Positions 23,775 to 32,193 are shown, counted from the first letter of the stretch. The stretch is 64,000 bases of DNA from Beijerinckiaceae bacterium (GCA_947370975.1 CANBNG010000019.1:21373-85372); one strand, 5' to 3'. A program made the numbers and translations. Notes: a model not told the origin generated them from the sequence alone.

Positions 23775-25166
23775 ATGTCATCATTTATGCCGACACTGAA
23801 CGATACCTACGCCACAACTCCGGAAATGGCCGAAGTCATGTCGGACAGCCGGCTGTTGCGCCATATGGCGACCTTCGAGGGCGCGCTGGCCGCTGCCCAG
23901 GCTGATGCGGGGCTGGTTCCCCGCGCGGTCGCCGACGTGATCGGCGCGGTCGCCGATGGCCTCACCTTCGATGAGCAGAGCCTGTTTGCCGAGGCTCTCA
24001 AGGGTGGCACGCTCGCCATTCCCTTTGTGAAAGCGCTCACCGCCGCCGTACGGGCCAAGGATGAGGCTGCTGCCCCAAGCGTCCATTTTGGCGCGACGAG
24101 CCAGGACGTCATCGACAGCGCGTTGGTGCTTCAGCTCGGCGAGGCCCTGGCGCTGATCGATGCGGACATGACCCGCCTCGCGGACGCCGCCGCCGTGCTG
24201 GCCCGCACCCATGCGAAATCGGCCATGCTCGGGCGCACCTTGTTGCAGCCGGCAACGCCCATCACCTTCGGCCTCAAGGCCGCGCAATGGCTCTGCGCTA
24301 TCGCTGAAAGCCGGACGCGCCTGCGCCTGCAGGCGGGCCAGGCCTTGGTCGCGCAACTCGGCGGCGCCGCCGGCACGCTCGGCTCGCTCGGTTCGCATGG
24401 GGCTGCCACAGCGCGCCACCTCACCACCCGTCTGGCCAGCATGAACGCCTATGCGCCCGCGCGCGCCTCGACATGCGAGGGCACGCCCCTGCCCTGGCAC
24501 ACGCGGCGCGGCGGACTGCTGGCGCTGGCCAGCGAACTCGCCATCGCCACCGGCATTGCGGGCAAGATCGCGCGCGATGTCGCGCTGATGATGCAGTTTG
24601 AGCTGGGGGAGACGTTTGAACCGGCGGAAGCCGGACGCGGCGGCTCCTCGGCCATGCCGCACAAGCGCAATCCCGTGCGCTGCATGCTGACCGTGGCTGC
24701 GGCCGTGCGCACGCCGGGCCTGATGGGCACGCTTCTCTCAGGCATGGTGCAGGAGCACGAACGCGCGCTCGGTGGTTGGCAATCGGAATGGGGCGCATTG
24801 CCTGAACTGTTGAAGCTCACCGCCGGTGCGCTCGCCAATATGGCCGATACGCTCGCCGGCCTTCAGGTCGACACGGCACGGATGCGCGCCAATTTTGACG
24901 CACTCAATGGCTTGCCGATGACAGAAATGCTCTCGCTCGCGCTTGCGCCCCATCTTGGCCGCGCGGAAGCTTTCGCTCTGGTGGAAAAGGCCGCGCGCGA
25001 CGTCGGCGCGACGGGGAAAAGTCTGGCGGAGGTGATCAAGGCCAATCCTGCGGCAAGCGTGCTCTCGGGCGCTGAGATCGACGCCATTCTCGATCCGCTG
25101 AACGCGCTCGGCGCGACGCCGGAATTTATCGACAGCGCTTTGGCGCGTTGGGAAGATGCAAACTGA
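23775..25166 (+). CDS. pcaB: 3-carboxy-cis,cis-muconate cycloisomerase-like lyase (fumarase/aspartase superfamily)
   Basis: 463 aa. The superfamily signature GGSSAMPHKRNPVRC is near residue 295, the catalytic-Ser loop; HFGATSQDVIDSA near residue 105 and TLLQPATPITFG near 155 match PcaB-type enzymes of the protocatechuate branch (beta-ketoadipate pathway). The C-terminal domain is of the PcaB/adenylosuccinate-lyase type. However, no other pca gene is nearby: neighbours are a convergent class II aldolase and a GlcG protein. A different lyase reaction is therefore possible. AGGAAA precedes the ATG; an in-frame ATG at 23787 is an alternative. Confidence 0.78.
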   Translation: MSSFMPTLNDTYATTPEMAEVMSDSRLLRHMATFEGALAAAQADAGLVPRAVADVIGAVADGLTFDEQSLFAEALKGGTLAIPFVKALTAAVRAKDEAAAPSVHFGATSQDVIDSALVLQLGEALALIDADMTRLADAAAVLARTHAKSAMLGRTLLQPATPITFGLKAAQWLCAIAESRTRLRLQAGQALVAQLGGAAGTLGSLGSHGAATARHLTTRLASMNAYAPARASTCEGTPLPWHTRRGGLLALASELAIATGIAGKIARDVALMMQFELGETFEPAEAGRGGSSAMPHKRNPVRCMLTVAAAVRTPGLMGTLLSGMVQEHERALGGWQSEWGALPELLKLTAGALANMADTLAGLQVDTARMRANFDALNGLPMTEMLSLALAPHLGRAEAFALVEKAARDVGATGKSLAEVIKANPAASVLSGAEIDAILDPLNALGATPEFIDSALARWEDAN

Positions 25167-25187
25167 CGGGAAGCGGCTGAGGGCGTA

Positions 25188-25234
25188 ACCCCTCACCCGG
25201 CTCCTTCGGAGCCACCCTCTCTCTCCGGGAGAGC
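25188..25234 (-). repeat. Dispersed palindromic (REP-like) repeat, copy 2, overlapping the aldolase 3' end
   Basis: Read on the minus strand it is gctctcccggagagagaggg, then tggctccgaaggagccgggtgaggggt. The order of the two hairpins and the terminal TGAGGGG match the copy at 6376-6422, in opposite orientation. The element provides the final codons and the TGA stop of the aldolase gene at 25193. Confidence 0.65.
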
Positions 25235-25882
25235 GTTTGCGGATGCCCCGTAAGCCGCAAAGCGCGGGATCAGCGCATTGATGGCTGCATCCGGCAATAC
25301 CACCGGCTGGCCGATCGCGCGCGCCAGATAATATTGCCTTGCCAGCGTCTCCAGCTCGAGCGCGCGCCACATGGCCTCCTCGAGCGTGCGCCCTGTCGCA
25401 ATCATGCCATGGCTGCCAAGCAGCACGCCATGGCGGGGCCCGAGACCCTCGACTGCAAGGCTCGACAATTCCGGCGTGCCATAGGGCGCATAATCCGTGC
25501 AGGCGATTTCAGTGCCGCCGAAGGCTGCGATCATGTAATGGGCGGCGGGAATTGGCAGGCGCAGCATCGAGAGCACGGTCGCATAGGTCGCGTGGCAATG
25601 AACCACCGCGCCAATATCTGGCCGCGCCCGGAGAATGTCGCTGTGGAAGCGCCATTCGCTGGAGGGCGCACAGGGGCCGCTCCAACGCCCCTCCTCGTCC
25701 CCGATCAGCATGCTGACCAGCATGTCTGGCGCAAGCCGCTCATAGGCGACCGCCGTCGGTGTCACGAGCAGGCGCTCACCCACGCGGACCGAGAGATTGC
25801 CGGACGTGCCCTGATTGAGCCCGAGGCGGTTCATTTCAAGGCAGGCGGCCACCATCGCCTTGCGTGTGTCGTGCATCTGCAT
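25193..25882 (-). CDS. Class II aldolase/adducin family protein (fuculose-phosphate aldolase-like)
   Basis: 229 aa from ATG 25882, preceded by AAGGAAGGGG; an in-frame ATG at 25876 is two codons inside. Zinc-dependent aldol cleavage of a sugar phosphate or related hydroxyacid is the family reaction. Visible: NQGTSGNLSVR near residue 22 (phosphate/zinc loop), a catalytic acidic residue in PSSEWRFH near 70, zinc histidines in VVHCHATYAT near 90 and LGSHGMIATG near 150. The last twelve residues (PEREGGSEGAG) are encoded inside a dispersed repeat and are unlikely to be ancestral. It converges on the PcaB-like gene and is divergent from the GlcG gene. Confidence 0.85.
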   Translation of the reverse strand: MQMHDTRKAMVAACLEMNRLGLNQGTSGNLSVRVGERLLVTPTAVAYERLAPDMLVSMLIGDEEGRWSGPCAPSSEWRFHSDILRARPDIGAVVHCHATYATVLSMLRLPIPAAHYMIAAFGGTEIACTDYAPYGTPELSSLAVEGLGPRHGVLLGSHGMIATGRTLEEAMWRALELETLARQYYLARAIGQPVVLPDAAINALIPRFAAYGASANALPEREGGSEGAG

Positions 25883-25953
25883 GGACCGCCCCTTCCTTGA
25901 CCTGCCGCGCAGAGCTTGCGAGACAGACTGATCGGACAAAGGAGACACTTATC

Positions 25954-26385
25954 ATGACAGCACTGACGCTCGAAGCCGCCCAGAAGATGATCGAGGCAGG
26001 CCTGGCTTATGCCCACGCCCACAAGATGAACCCGATGGGCCTCGTGGTCCTCGATGCGCGCGGCGCGCTCAAGGCCTGCGCCATGGAAGACGGTTCGAGC
26101 CTGATCCGCTGGCGCATCGCCTTCGGCAAGGCCTATGGCGCGATTGGCCTGGGCGCTGGCACACGCAAGATCGCCACTTTGGCCGCCGAACGCCCCGCCT
26201 TCATCAATGCAGCCACGCATCTCTCCGAAATGGGCCTCGTGCCGGTTCCCGGCGGCGTGCTCATCAAATCCGCCTCGGGCGAATTGCTCGGCGCCATCGG
26301 CGTCTCGGGCGACACGTCGGACAATGACGAACTCGTCGCCTGCGCGGGCGTCGCCGCGGCCGGACTCGTTGCTGACGGCGGCTGA
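25954..26385 (+). CDS. GlcG/HbpS family heme-binding-type protein
   Basis: 143 aa from ATG 25954, with AAAGGAGA upstream. The open frame extends to 25864 but those residues are not family-like. Members (GlcG, PduO C-terminal, HbpS) have an alpha/beta fold and bind heme or cobalamin, or accompany glycolate and diol metabolism. Visible: TLEAAQKMIEAGLAYAHA at the start, GLVVLDARGALKACAMEDG near residue 29, and VPGGVLIK...GAIGVSGD near 95-115. It is divergent from the class II aldolase with 71 bases between starts, so they may share a promoter region and pathway. Ligand is unknown. Confidence 0.82.
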   Translation: MTALTLEAAQKMIEAGLAYAHAHKMNPMGLVVLDARGALKACAMEDGSSLIRWRIAFGKAYGAIGLGAGTRKIATLAAERPAFINAATHLSEMGLVPVPGGVLIKSASGELLGAIGVSGDTSDNDELVACAGVAAAGLVADGG

Positions 26386-26397
26386 TAACCGGAACTA

Positions 26398-26473
26398 CGG
26401 AGCGGCGGCGCGCGTTCTTGCTCCGCCGGCTTGCAAAGTCGGACGCGCCGCCTCCGGCGTGCCTGCCGCTCCG
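26398..26473. repeat. Nested inverted repeat in the gap before otsB
   Basis: Outer arms CGGAGCGGC (26398-26406) and GCCGCTCCG (26465-26473) are perfectly complementary; inner arms GGCGGCGCG (26404-26412) and CGCGCCGCC (26444-26452) are also perfect, and the two stems compete for bases 26404-26406. It starts 13 bases after the GlcG stop and ends shortly before otsB. It could be a transcript end or a mobile palindromic element. No U-tract is present. Confidence 0.5.
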
Positions 26474-26487
26474 AAAGTGTCCGGGAG

Positions 26488-27270
26488 ATGTGGTCCGTGC
26501 CGGGTGCTGACCAACTGACCCTGACAACGGCGACCGCCTTGCCGCGCGAGCTTCAAACAAGCGCCTTTTTCTTCGATGTCGATGGCACGCTGCTGGAGCT
26601 CAAGCCCATGCCGCAGGATGTCGTTGCCGATGCCGCGCTTCGCGATCTGCTCCGCGCACTGGCGGCACGCAACGCGGGCGCTGTCGCGCTGGTGAGCGGA
26701 CGCGCCATCGCCGATCTCGATCGTATCTTTGCACCCCTCATTCTGCCTGCCGCAGGCCTGCATGGCGCGGAGATCCGCTTTCCCGATGGCGTGCGCACGC
26801 ACACGGGTGCGGGCATCATGGATCACGCCCGCCCCGATCTCGCGCGCTTTGTCGCCGCCCATCCCGGCCTCATGCTGGAAGACAAGGGCGCGACTTTGGC
26901 TGTGCATTTCCGCCAGCGCCCCGATCTTGCGAGCGATGTGCTCACCTGCATGCGCCGCTTTGCGCCGGGCGACGATATCGCCGTGCAGGAGGGCAAATTC
27001 GTCGTTGAGCTCAAGCCCGCGGGTTTTGACAAGGGCAGCGCCATTGCAAGCCTGTTGCGCCACCCGCCATTTGCGGGTCGCAAGCCCGTTTTCTACGGCG
27101 ACGATCTGACGGACGAAGCGGGCTTCAGTTTCGTCAACAAATATGGCGGGCTCTCGGTCCGCATCGGCCAGAGCGATGTGCCAACGCAGGCGCAAGCCCA
27201 TCTCGATGATCCCGCAGCGATGCGCCACGCCATCATGGATATCCTTGGCGCCCGGGACAGTGACACATGA
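26488..27270 (+). CDS. otsB: Trehalose-6-phosphate phosphatase
   Basis: 260 aa. HAD-superfamily phosphatase that converts trehalose 6-phosphate to trehalose. Motif I DVDGTLLELK is near residue 30, motif II VSGR near 70 and motif IV YGDDLTDE near 205; the cap GLHGAEIR and GKFVVELKP segments are OtsB-typical. The start is uncertain: ATG 26488 directly abuts GGGAG, whereas GTG 26497 has that sequence at a better distance. The stop overlaps the following GH15 gene by four bases (ATGA), so the two are coupled. Confidence 0.92.
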   Translation: MWSVPGADQLTLTTATALPRELQTSAFFFDVDGTLLELKPMPQDVVADAALRDLLRALAARNAGAVALVSGRAIADLDRIFAPLILPAAGLHGAEIRFPDGVRTHTGAGIMDHARPDLARFVAAHPGLMLEDKGATLAVHFRQRPDLASDVLTCMRRFAPGDDIAVQEGKFVVELKPAGFDKGSAIASLLRHPPFAGRKPVFYGDDLTDEAGFSFVNKYGGLSVRIGQSDVPTQAQAHLDDPAAMRHAIMDILGARDSDT

Positions 27271-29060
27271 CACCACGAGACCCCTCGCTCGATCTTGCTG
27301 TGATCGGCAATTGCGCGATTGCCGCCTTGATCGACCAACGCGCGCGTATTGTCTGGTGCTGCATCCCACGGCTCGATGGCGATCCGGCCTTCTGCAATCT
27401 GCTGGGCGGCGAGGCCATGGCGCAGGATGGCGTTTGGGAGATCGAGCTTCTGGGCTTTGCGCGCGCGCGCCAGCGCTACATTCCAAACTCCGCGATTGTT
27501 GAAACCATTCTGGAGGACGACAAGGGCGGCGCGATCAGAATCGTGGATTTCGTGCCGCGCTTCGTCCGCCATCGCCGGCACTTTCGCCCGGTCTCCATCG
27601 TGCGGCTGGTGACGCCACTCAGCGGCGTGCCGCGCATCCGCATGAGACTGCGCCCACGCTATGATTATGGCGCGCATCCGGCGACAATGACGCGCGGCAG
27701 CAATCATGTGCGCTATCTGCTTGGTGCGCAGATTCTGCGCCTCACAACCGACGCACCTGTGAGCCTCATCCAGAGCGAAACACCCTTCGTGCTGGAGCGC
27801 CCGCTGACCATGGTGCTGGGTGCAGATGAACCCGTTGCCGATCTCTCGCTCATCGGTGTCGATTGGTATGAACAGACGCTGGAATATTGGCGCGACTGGA
27901 CGCGACAACTGGCGCTTCCCTTTGAATGGCAGGATGCGGTGATCCGCGCTGCGATCACGCTGAAACTTTGTTCTTACGAAGAGACCGGCGGCATTGTCGC
28001 CGCACTTACCACCTCAGTGCCAGAGTTTGCCGACAGCCGCCGCAATTGGGATTATCGCTATTGCTGGCTGCGGGACACTTTCTTTGTGGTGCAGACGCTC
28101 AACCGCCTCAGCGTCACGCGCACGATGGAACATTACATTAGTTATATCACCAATATTGTCACTGGCTGGGATGAAGGCCCGCTGCAACCGATTTTCGGTC
28201 TCGGCCTTGAGACCGCACTCACCGAGCACGAGCGCCCCTCCCTCATGGGGTATCGCGGCATGGGCCCCGTGCGCGTCGGCAATGGCGCTTACGATCAAAT
28301 TCAAAATGACGGTTATGGCAGCGTGATCCTCGCGGTGACGCAAAGCTTCTTCGACGAGCGCCTTGCGCGACCTGGCGGCCCTGGCCTGTTTCGTCAATTG
28401 GAGCGGCTTGGCGAAGAAGCTGCGCGGCGCTGGATCGAGCCCGATGCGGGCCTTTGGGAATTTCGCACTCGCGCGGAAATTCACACCCATTCAAGCGTGA
28501 TGTGCTGGGCGGCCTGCGACCGGCTGCACCGCATTGCACTCAAGCTCGGACTGCATGAACGCGCTGTCGTCTGGCGGGACCGCGCCGAGCGCATGCATGC
28601 AGGCATATGGGCGCGTGCATGGAACGAAAAGCGCAGCTCATTCGTTGCAACTTTCGATGGTGAGGATCTTGATGGCAGCCTGCTGCTCTTGCAGGAACTC
28701 GGCTTCGTCCGCGCGGACGACCCCCGCTTCCTCTCGACTTTGTCCGCCATAGAGGCCGATCTGCGCGAGGGAGATCATCTCTTCCGCTACCGCAGGCCGG
28801 ATGATTTCGGCCCGCCCGAAATATCTTTCGTCATCTGCAGTTTCTGGCTCGTCGAAGCGCTCGCTGCGGTGGGCAGACAGGATGAGGCACGCGAGATCTT
28901 CGAGCGCCTGCTCTCGCATCGGTCCTCGCTCGGACTTCTCTCCGAGGGCATCGATCCGAAGACCGGCGTTTTATGGGGGAATTTTCCCCAATCCTATTCA
29001 ATGGTCGGGCTTATTCGCGCGGCCATGCGGCTCTCAAAAGCTTGGGAGGACGCGTTTTAA
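27267..29060 (+). CDS. Glycoside hydrolase family 15 protein (glucoamylase/trehalase-like)
   Basis: 597 aa, no signal peptide. The N-terminal beta-domain (about 1-225) has DLAVIGNCAIAALID, typical of bacterial GH15 proteins. The (alpha/alpha)6 catalytic domain begins around residue 230. Substrate-binding RRNWDYRYCWLRD near 260 and MGYRGMGPVRVGN near 325 are recognisable, and an acidic residue in the late DDFGPPEISFVICSFWLVEAL block (near 520) probably serves catalysis. It is coupled to otsB and otsA follows. Some GH15 enzymes act on trehalose, others on alpha-glucans, so it may be a cytosolic trehalase or maltodextrin glucosidase. The choice cannot be made from sequence. Confidence 0.88.
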   Translation: MTPRDPSLDLAVIGNCAIAALIDQRARIVWCCIPRLDGDPAFCNLLGGEAMAQDGVWEIELLGFARARQRYIPNSAIVETILEDDKGGAIRIVDFVPRFVRHRRHFRPVSIVRLVTPLSGVPRIRMRLRPRYDYGAHPATMTRGSNHVRYLLGAQILRLTTDAPVSLIQSETPFVLERPLTMVLGADEPVADLSLIGVDWYEQTLEYWRDWTRQLALPFEWQDAVIRAAITLKLCSYEETGGIVAALTTSVPEFADSRRNWDYRYCWLRDTFFVVQTLNRLSVTRTMEHYISYITNIVTGWDEGPLQPIFGLGLETALTEHERPSLMGYRGMGPVRVGNGAYDQIQNDGYGSVILAVTQSFFDERLARPGGPGLFRQLERLGEEAARRWIEPDAGLWEFRTRAEIHTHSSVMCWAACDRLHRIALKLGLHERAVVWRDRAERMHAGIWARAWNEKRSSFVATFDGEDLDGSLLLLQELGFVRADDPRFLSTLSAIEADLREGDHLFRYRRPDDFGPPEISFVICSFWLVEALAAVGRQDEAREIFERLLSHRSSLGLLSEGIDPKTGVLWGNFPQSYSMVGLIRAAMRLSKAWEDAF

Positions 29061-29119
29061 AAAGAGCGAGCGCCACCGCGCCGCACAAGGGGCGCAGTGA
29101 CGCCCGGGGAGTGAACGCC

Positions 29120-30520
29120 TTGGGCCGCCTGATCGCCATCTCCAACCGCATTCCAAAGCCCAATGAACGCTATTCAGCTGGCGGCCTTGCTGTGGCCGTG
29201 CGTAATGCGCTGGAACGCCAGGGCGGCATCTGGCTGGGCTGGAGCGGCGAAGTCAGCGAGAGCAGCGACGGCACGCCAAAAATCTCGGAAGTGCGCTGGA
29301 ACAATGTCGATTACGTCACCATCGATCTGACGCAGCGTGACCATGATGAATATTACAATGGCTTTGCCAATCGCGCGCTTTGGCCGCTCTTTCATCACCG
29401 CCCTGGACTCACTGAATTCGCGCGGCGCGACATGGCGGGCTATTATCGCGTCAACCAGACCTTTGCGCGCACGCTTGCTCCCATGCTCAAGCCCGACGAT
29501 CTGATCTGGGTGCATGATTATCATCTCATCCCGCTCGCCTCGGAATTGCGCGCGCTCGGCGTGAAAAACCGCATCGGCTTCTTTCTGCATATTCCATGGC
29601 CAGCACCCGAACTGCTCGTCATCCTGCCAAACCACGCCCGCCTTGCAGCAAATCTCGCGTGTTACGATTTGATCGGATTTCAGACCCGGCAATTTCTCGA
29701 CAATTTCCTGGCTTATCTGCGCGATGAAATGGGCATTGAGAGTGATGGCCACGGCCGCATAGAGGCCTTCGGACGCTCGTGTCAGGTCGGTGTTTTTCCA
29801 ATCTCGATCGACACGGAAGAATTCATTCGGTTTGCGCGTGAACCCTTGTCGCCGACAAACCGAAGGCTCGAAAAATCGCTCGAAGGCAAGATGCTCGCGC
29901 TCAGCGTGGACAGGCTGGACTATTCCAAAGGCATTCCGCAACGGATCGAGGCTTTTGGACGCTTTCTCGAACTCTATCCAGATTACCGGCATCAATTTTA
30001 TGCGTTGCAAATCGCGCCGACAACGCGCGAGCAAATTCCTGAATATGCCGAAATCAATCGCGAGGTCGCAGAAGCTGCCGGTCGCGTCAACGGCAAGTTC
30101 GGCGATATCGATTGGGCGCCTATCCGTTACGTCAACCGCTCCATAGCGCGCGCCGCATTGGCCGGACTTTACCGCTGCGCGCGACTGGGCATCGTTACAC
30201 CTTTGCGCGACGGCATGAATCTCGTCGCCAAGGAATTTGTCGCCGCGCAGAACGAGGATAATCCCGGCGTTCTCGTGCTGTCGCGCTTTGCAGGTTCCGC
30301 GCGTGAATTGCGCGGTGCGATCATGGTCAATCCTTACGATACGGACGGTATGGCGCATGCGTTCAAGGCTGCGTTCGACATGCCGCTTGATGAACGCATC
30401 AGCCGCATCAAGCCGATGATCCGCTATCTCAAGGAGCATAATGTTCATCGCTGGTGCAGCGAATATCTCGATGCGCTCGCCAAGCAACCGGTCAAGGCTC
30501 ACATGCCCTCGGTGGCCTGA
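29120..30520 (+). CDS. otsA: Trehalose-6-phosphate synthase
   Basis: 466 aa from TTG 29120, which has GGGGAG eight bases upstream; GTG 29111 is also in frame but abuts that sequence directly. GT20 enzyme joining UDP- or another NDP-glucose to glucose 6-phosphate. Visible: GRLIAISNRI and SAGGLAVAV at the N-terminus (sugar-nucleotide loop), WVHDYHLIPLA near 130, IGFFLHIPWPAPE near 150, SVDRLDYSKGIPQRIEAF near 265 and RDGMNLVAKEFVAAQ near 360. It ends the otsB-GH15-otsA operon. Trehalose would serve osmotic or desiccation protection. Confidence 0.95.
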   Translation: MGRLIAISNRIPKPNERYSAGGLAVAVRNALERQGGIWLGWSGEVSESSDGTPKISEVRWNNVDYVTIDLTQRDHDEYYNGFANRALWPLFHHRPGLTEFARRDMAGYYRVNQTFARTLAPMLKPDDLIWVHDYHLIPLASELRALGVKNRIGFFLHIPWPAPELLVILPNHARLAANLACYDLIGFQTRQFLDNFLAYLRDEMGIESDGHGRIEAFGRSCQVGVFPISIDTEEFIRFAREPLSPTNRRLEKSLEGKMLALSVDRLDYSKGIPQRIEAFGRFLELYPDYRHQFYALQIAPTTREQIPEYAEINREVAEAAGRVNGKFGDIDWAPIRYVNRSIARAALAGLYRCARLGIVTPLRDGMNLVAKEFVAAQNEDNPGVLVLSRFAGSARELRGAIMVNPYDTDGMAHAFKAAFDMPLDERISRIKPMIRYLKEHNVHRWCSEYLDALAKQPVKAHMPSVA

Positions 30521-30630
30521 ACAAAAATTCATATTTGCGCCATTGCGTCATGCAATCGTCAGAATTGGCGCGTAAGATTTATAAATACAGAATGGATTTC
30601 AATTTTCATTCGCATTTAGGGGGACGTGCA

Positions 30631-30987
30631 ATGTTGATGAAAGAGCTCATAGGCACGTGCTCGCACGAACCTGTGGCAGAGGCGGCCGTGGTTTCCATCG
30701 GCCCGGTTTTTTACGCCCGCGTGGCAAATGTTGCCGGACGCCATGGCCTTTCGGTCGGCGCCTTTTCAGCTCAGGCGGTGCGCGATTTCCGCGCCTGCGC
30801 CGCTATAAAGCACTGGCAGGAACTGTCGCACCTGTGCGCAGGTCATGACATGCCAATCCTGCGGGGGCTGCACCATATTGTCGAGGCGGCGCTTGAGGCT
30901 GATGACGGGGAACCGGCGGATTGGCTCTCTTCTCGCGGCGTGGCGGCGGGGAGCATGCATCACGGCGAGCGCTGCGCCTGGATCTGA
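30631..30987 (+). CDS. Small hypothetical protein
   Basis: 118 aa from ATG 30631, preceded by AGGGGGA. No signal peptide or membrane helix. The protein is mixed helical; cysteines (near residues 10, 56, 70 and 115) and histidines are scattered without a clear motif. Residues about 20-60 (VVSIGPVFYARVANVAGRHG, then LSVGAFSAQAVRDF) resemble a short helical fold that could be ribbon-helix or anti-toxin like, but I cannot name a family. An A/T-rich stretch of about 110 bases precedes it and an excellent intrinsic terminator follows, so it is a self-contained transcription unit. Confidence 0.65.
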   Translation: MLMKELIGTCSHEPVAEAAVVSIGPVFYARVANVAGRHGLSVGAFSAQAVRDFRACAAIKHWQELSHLCAGHDMPILRGLHHIVEAALEADDGEPADWLSSRGVAAGSMHHGERCAWI

Positions 30988-31020
30988 ATGGTGCAAGGCG
31001 TAGGATTTTCACCGACATGT

Positions 31021-31049
31021 AAAAAGCCCGCATCACGCGGGCTTTTTTT
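31021..31049. terminator. Bidirectional rho-independent terminator
   Basis: AAAAAGCCCGC, loop ATCAC, GCGGGCTTTTTTT. A six-base GC stem extended by A/T pairs, flanked by A- and T-runs, serves both the rightward small orphan gene and the leftward DUF3775 gene. Confidence 0.92.
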
Positions 31050-31063
31050 ATGCCTGAGCGCAA

Positions 31064-31465
31064 TTACAGGCGACCCTTTTCCAAATCCTCACAGGAAAGA
31101 TCGAAATTGGAGAGCCCCTCCTCCAGATATTCCGCGAGCAATGGCATGCCCAGCAAATAAAAGGCTGTGCGATATTCGGCTCGGCCACGCGCTTCGCCGA
31201 GAGCGCCCGCCCAGTCATTTTCAAAATCACCACGCCCGGTCCAGCAGAGTGCAACCAGTTCAACCTTCTCATCGTCATTGAGCCCGTTGATGAAGGACAT
31301 CAGCTCGGTCAAGACGGGACGCTCGTTACTCTCGGTCAGCGCAGCGGTGAATTTGTCATCTGTTGGATTGGATGCATCGGAATCGACCTGCTCATCGGTC
31401 GACATATATTCGCGCATCTTGATGATGATGAAGCAGACTTTTTCCGGACTGAGTTCTGCAAGCAT
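31064..31465 (-). CDS. DUF3775 domain-containing protein
   Basis: 133 aa. The family opens with LSPEKVCFIIIKMREY (residues 5-20) and has FINGLNDDEKVELVALCWTGRGDFE near residue 63, then LLGMPLLAEYLEEGLSNF and SCEDLE at the end, all typical of DUF3775. Function is unknown; the protein is acidic and probably cytosolic. It follows the DJ-1/PfpI gene by 17 bases on the same strand, so the two are likely one operon, ending at the shared terminator. Confidence 0.85.
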   Translation of the reverse strand: MLAELSPEKVCFIIIKMREYMSTDEQVDSDASNPTDDKFTAALTESNERPVLTELMSFINGLNDDEKVELVALCWTGRGDFENDWAGALGEARGRAEYRTAFYLLGMPLLAEYLEEGLSNFDLSCEDLEKGRL

Positions 31466-31482
31466 GGGCTGTCCCTCCTCGC

Positions 31483-32055
31483 TCAGGCCTTGGGGCTTTC
31501 CTCATCTTCGACGCCTTCGCTCTCGATCTGCTCGATAATGGCAGCAACGAAAGCATCGAGATCCTTGGGCGAGCGGCTGGTGATGAGCCCGCCATCGACG
31601 ACGACTTCACGGTCGATCCATTCGCCGCCGGCATTTTCGATATCGGTCCGCACCGAGGGCCAGGAGGTGAGGTTCTTGCCGTCGACAACATCGGCCTCGA
31701 TCAACAGCCAAGGCGCGTGGCAGATGGCGGCGACGATTTTTCCGGCGTCGAGAAAGTCCTGAACGAGCGCCACGGCATCGTCATTCATGCGCAAGATGTC
31801 AGGGTTCATCTGCCCGCCGGGCAGCACAAGCGCGTCGTAATCGTCGACTTCGACGGCGGCGATTTCCAGATCGACCGGCACTTTCGCGCCCCAGTTCTTG
31901 TCCTGCCAGCCCTTGATCTCGGAGGCCCCTTCGGGGGCTGCAACCTCGACCTTGGCGCCGGCCGCGCGCAGGCGCGTCAATGGCGTCTGCAGCTCCGATT
32001 GCTCAAACCCGTCGGTTGCCATGATGAGAATTCGCGCTTCCCGAATGCTGACCAT
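31483..32055 (-). CDS. DJ-1/PfpI family protein (general stress protein / deglycase type)
   Basis: 190 aa from ATG 32055, preceded by AAGGGGAG; an upstream codon at 32085 lacks support. The alpha/beta fold opens with ARILIMATDGFEQSELQTP (conserved Glu). The nucleophile elbow is AAICHAPWLLIEA near residue 105, with Cys then His. WPSVRTDIENAGGEWID and GLITSRSPKDLDAF complete the PfpI pattern. Relatives act against oxidative or carbonyl stress or as peptidases. It precedes DUF3775 in the same operon. A C-terminal acidic extension is present. Confidence 0.9.
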   Translation of the reverse strand: MVSIREARILIMATDGFEQSELQTPLTRLRAAGAKVEVAAPEGASEIKGWQDKNWGAKVPVDLEIAAVEVDDYDALVLPGGQMNPDILRMNDDAVALVQDFLDAGKIVAAICHAPWLLIEADVVDGKNLTSWPSVRTDIENAGGEWIDREVVVDGGLITSRSPKDLDAFVAAIIEQIESEGVEDEESPKA

Positions 32056-32193
32056 CGGCCACTCCCCTTGCTGCCACCCGCGCATTCAACACGAGGCGAG
32101 GCCGCTTGGTTGCGCTGCCTGTGGCGCGCCTTGTCGGGAGGAACCGGGCGCGGCGGGCAACGTTGGCTGGATTGTGCAGCCGCGAGGTTTCCA

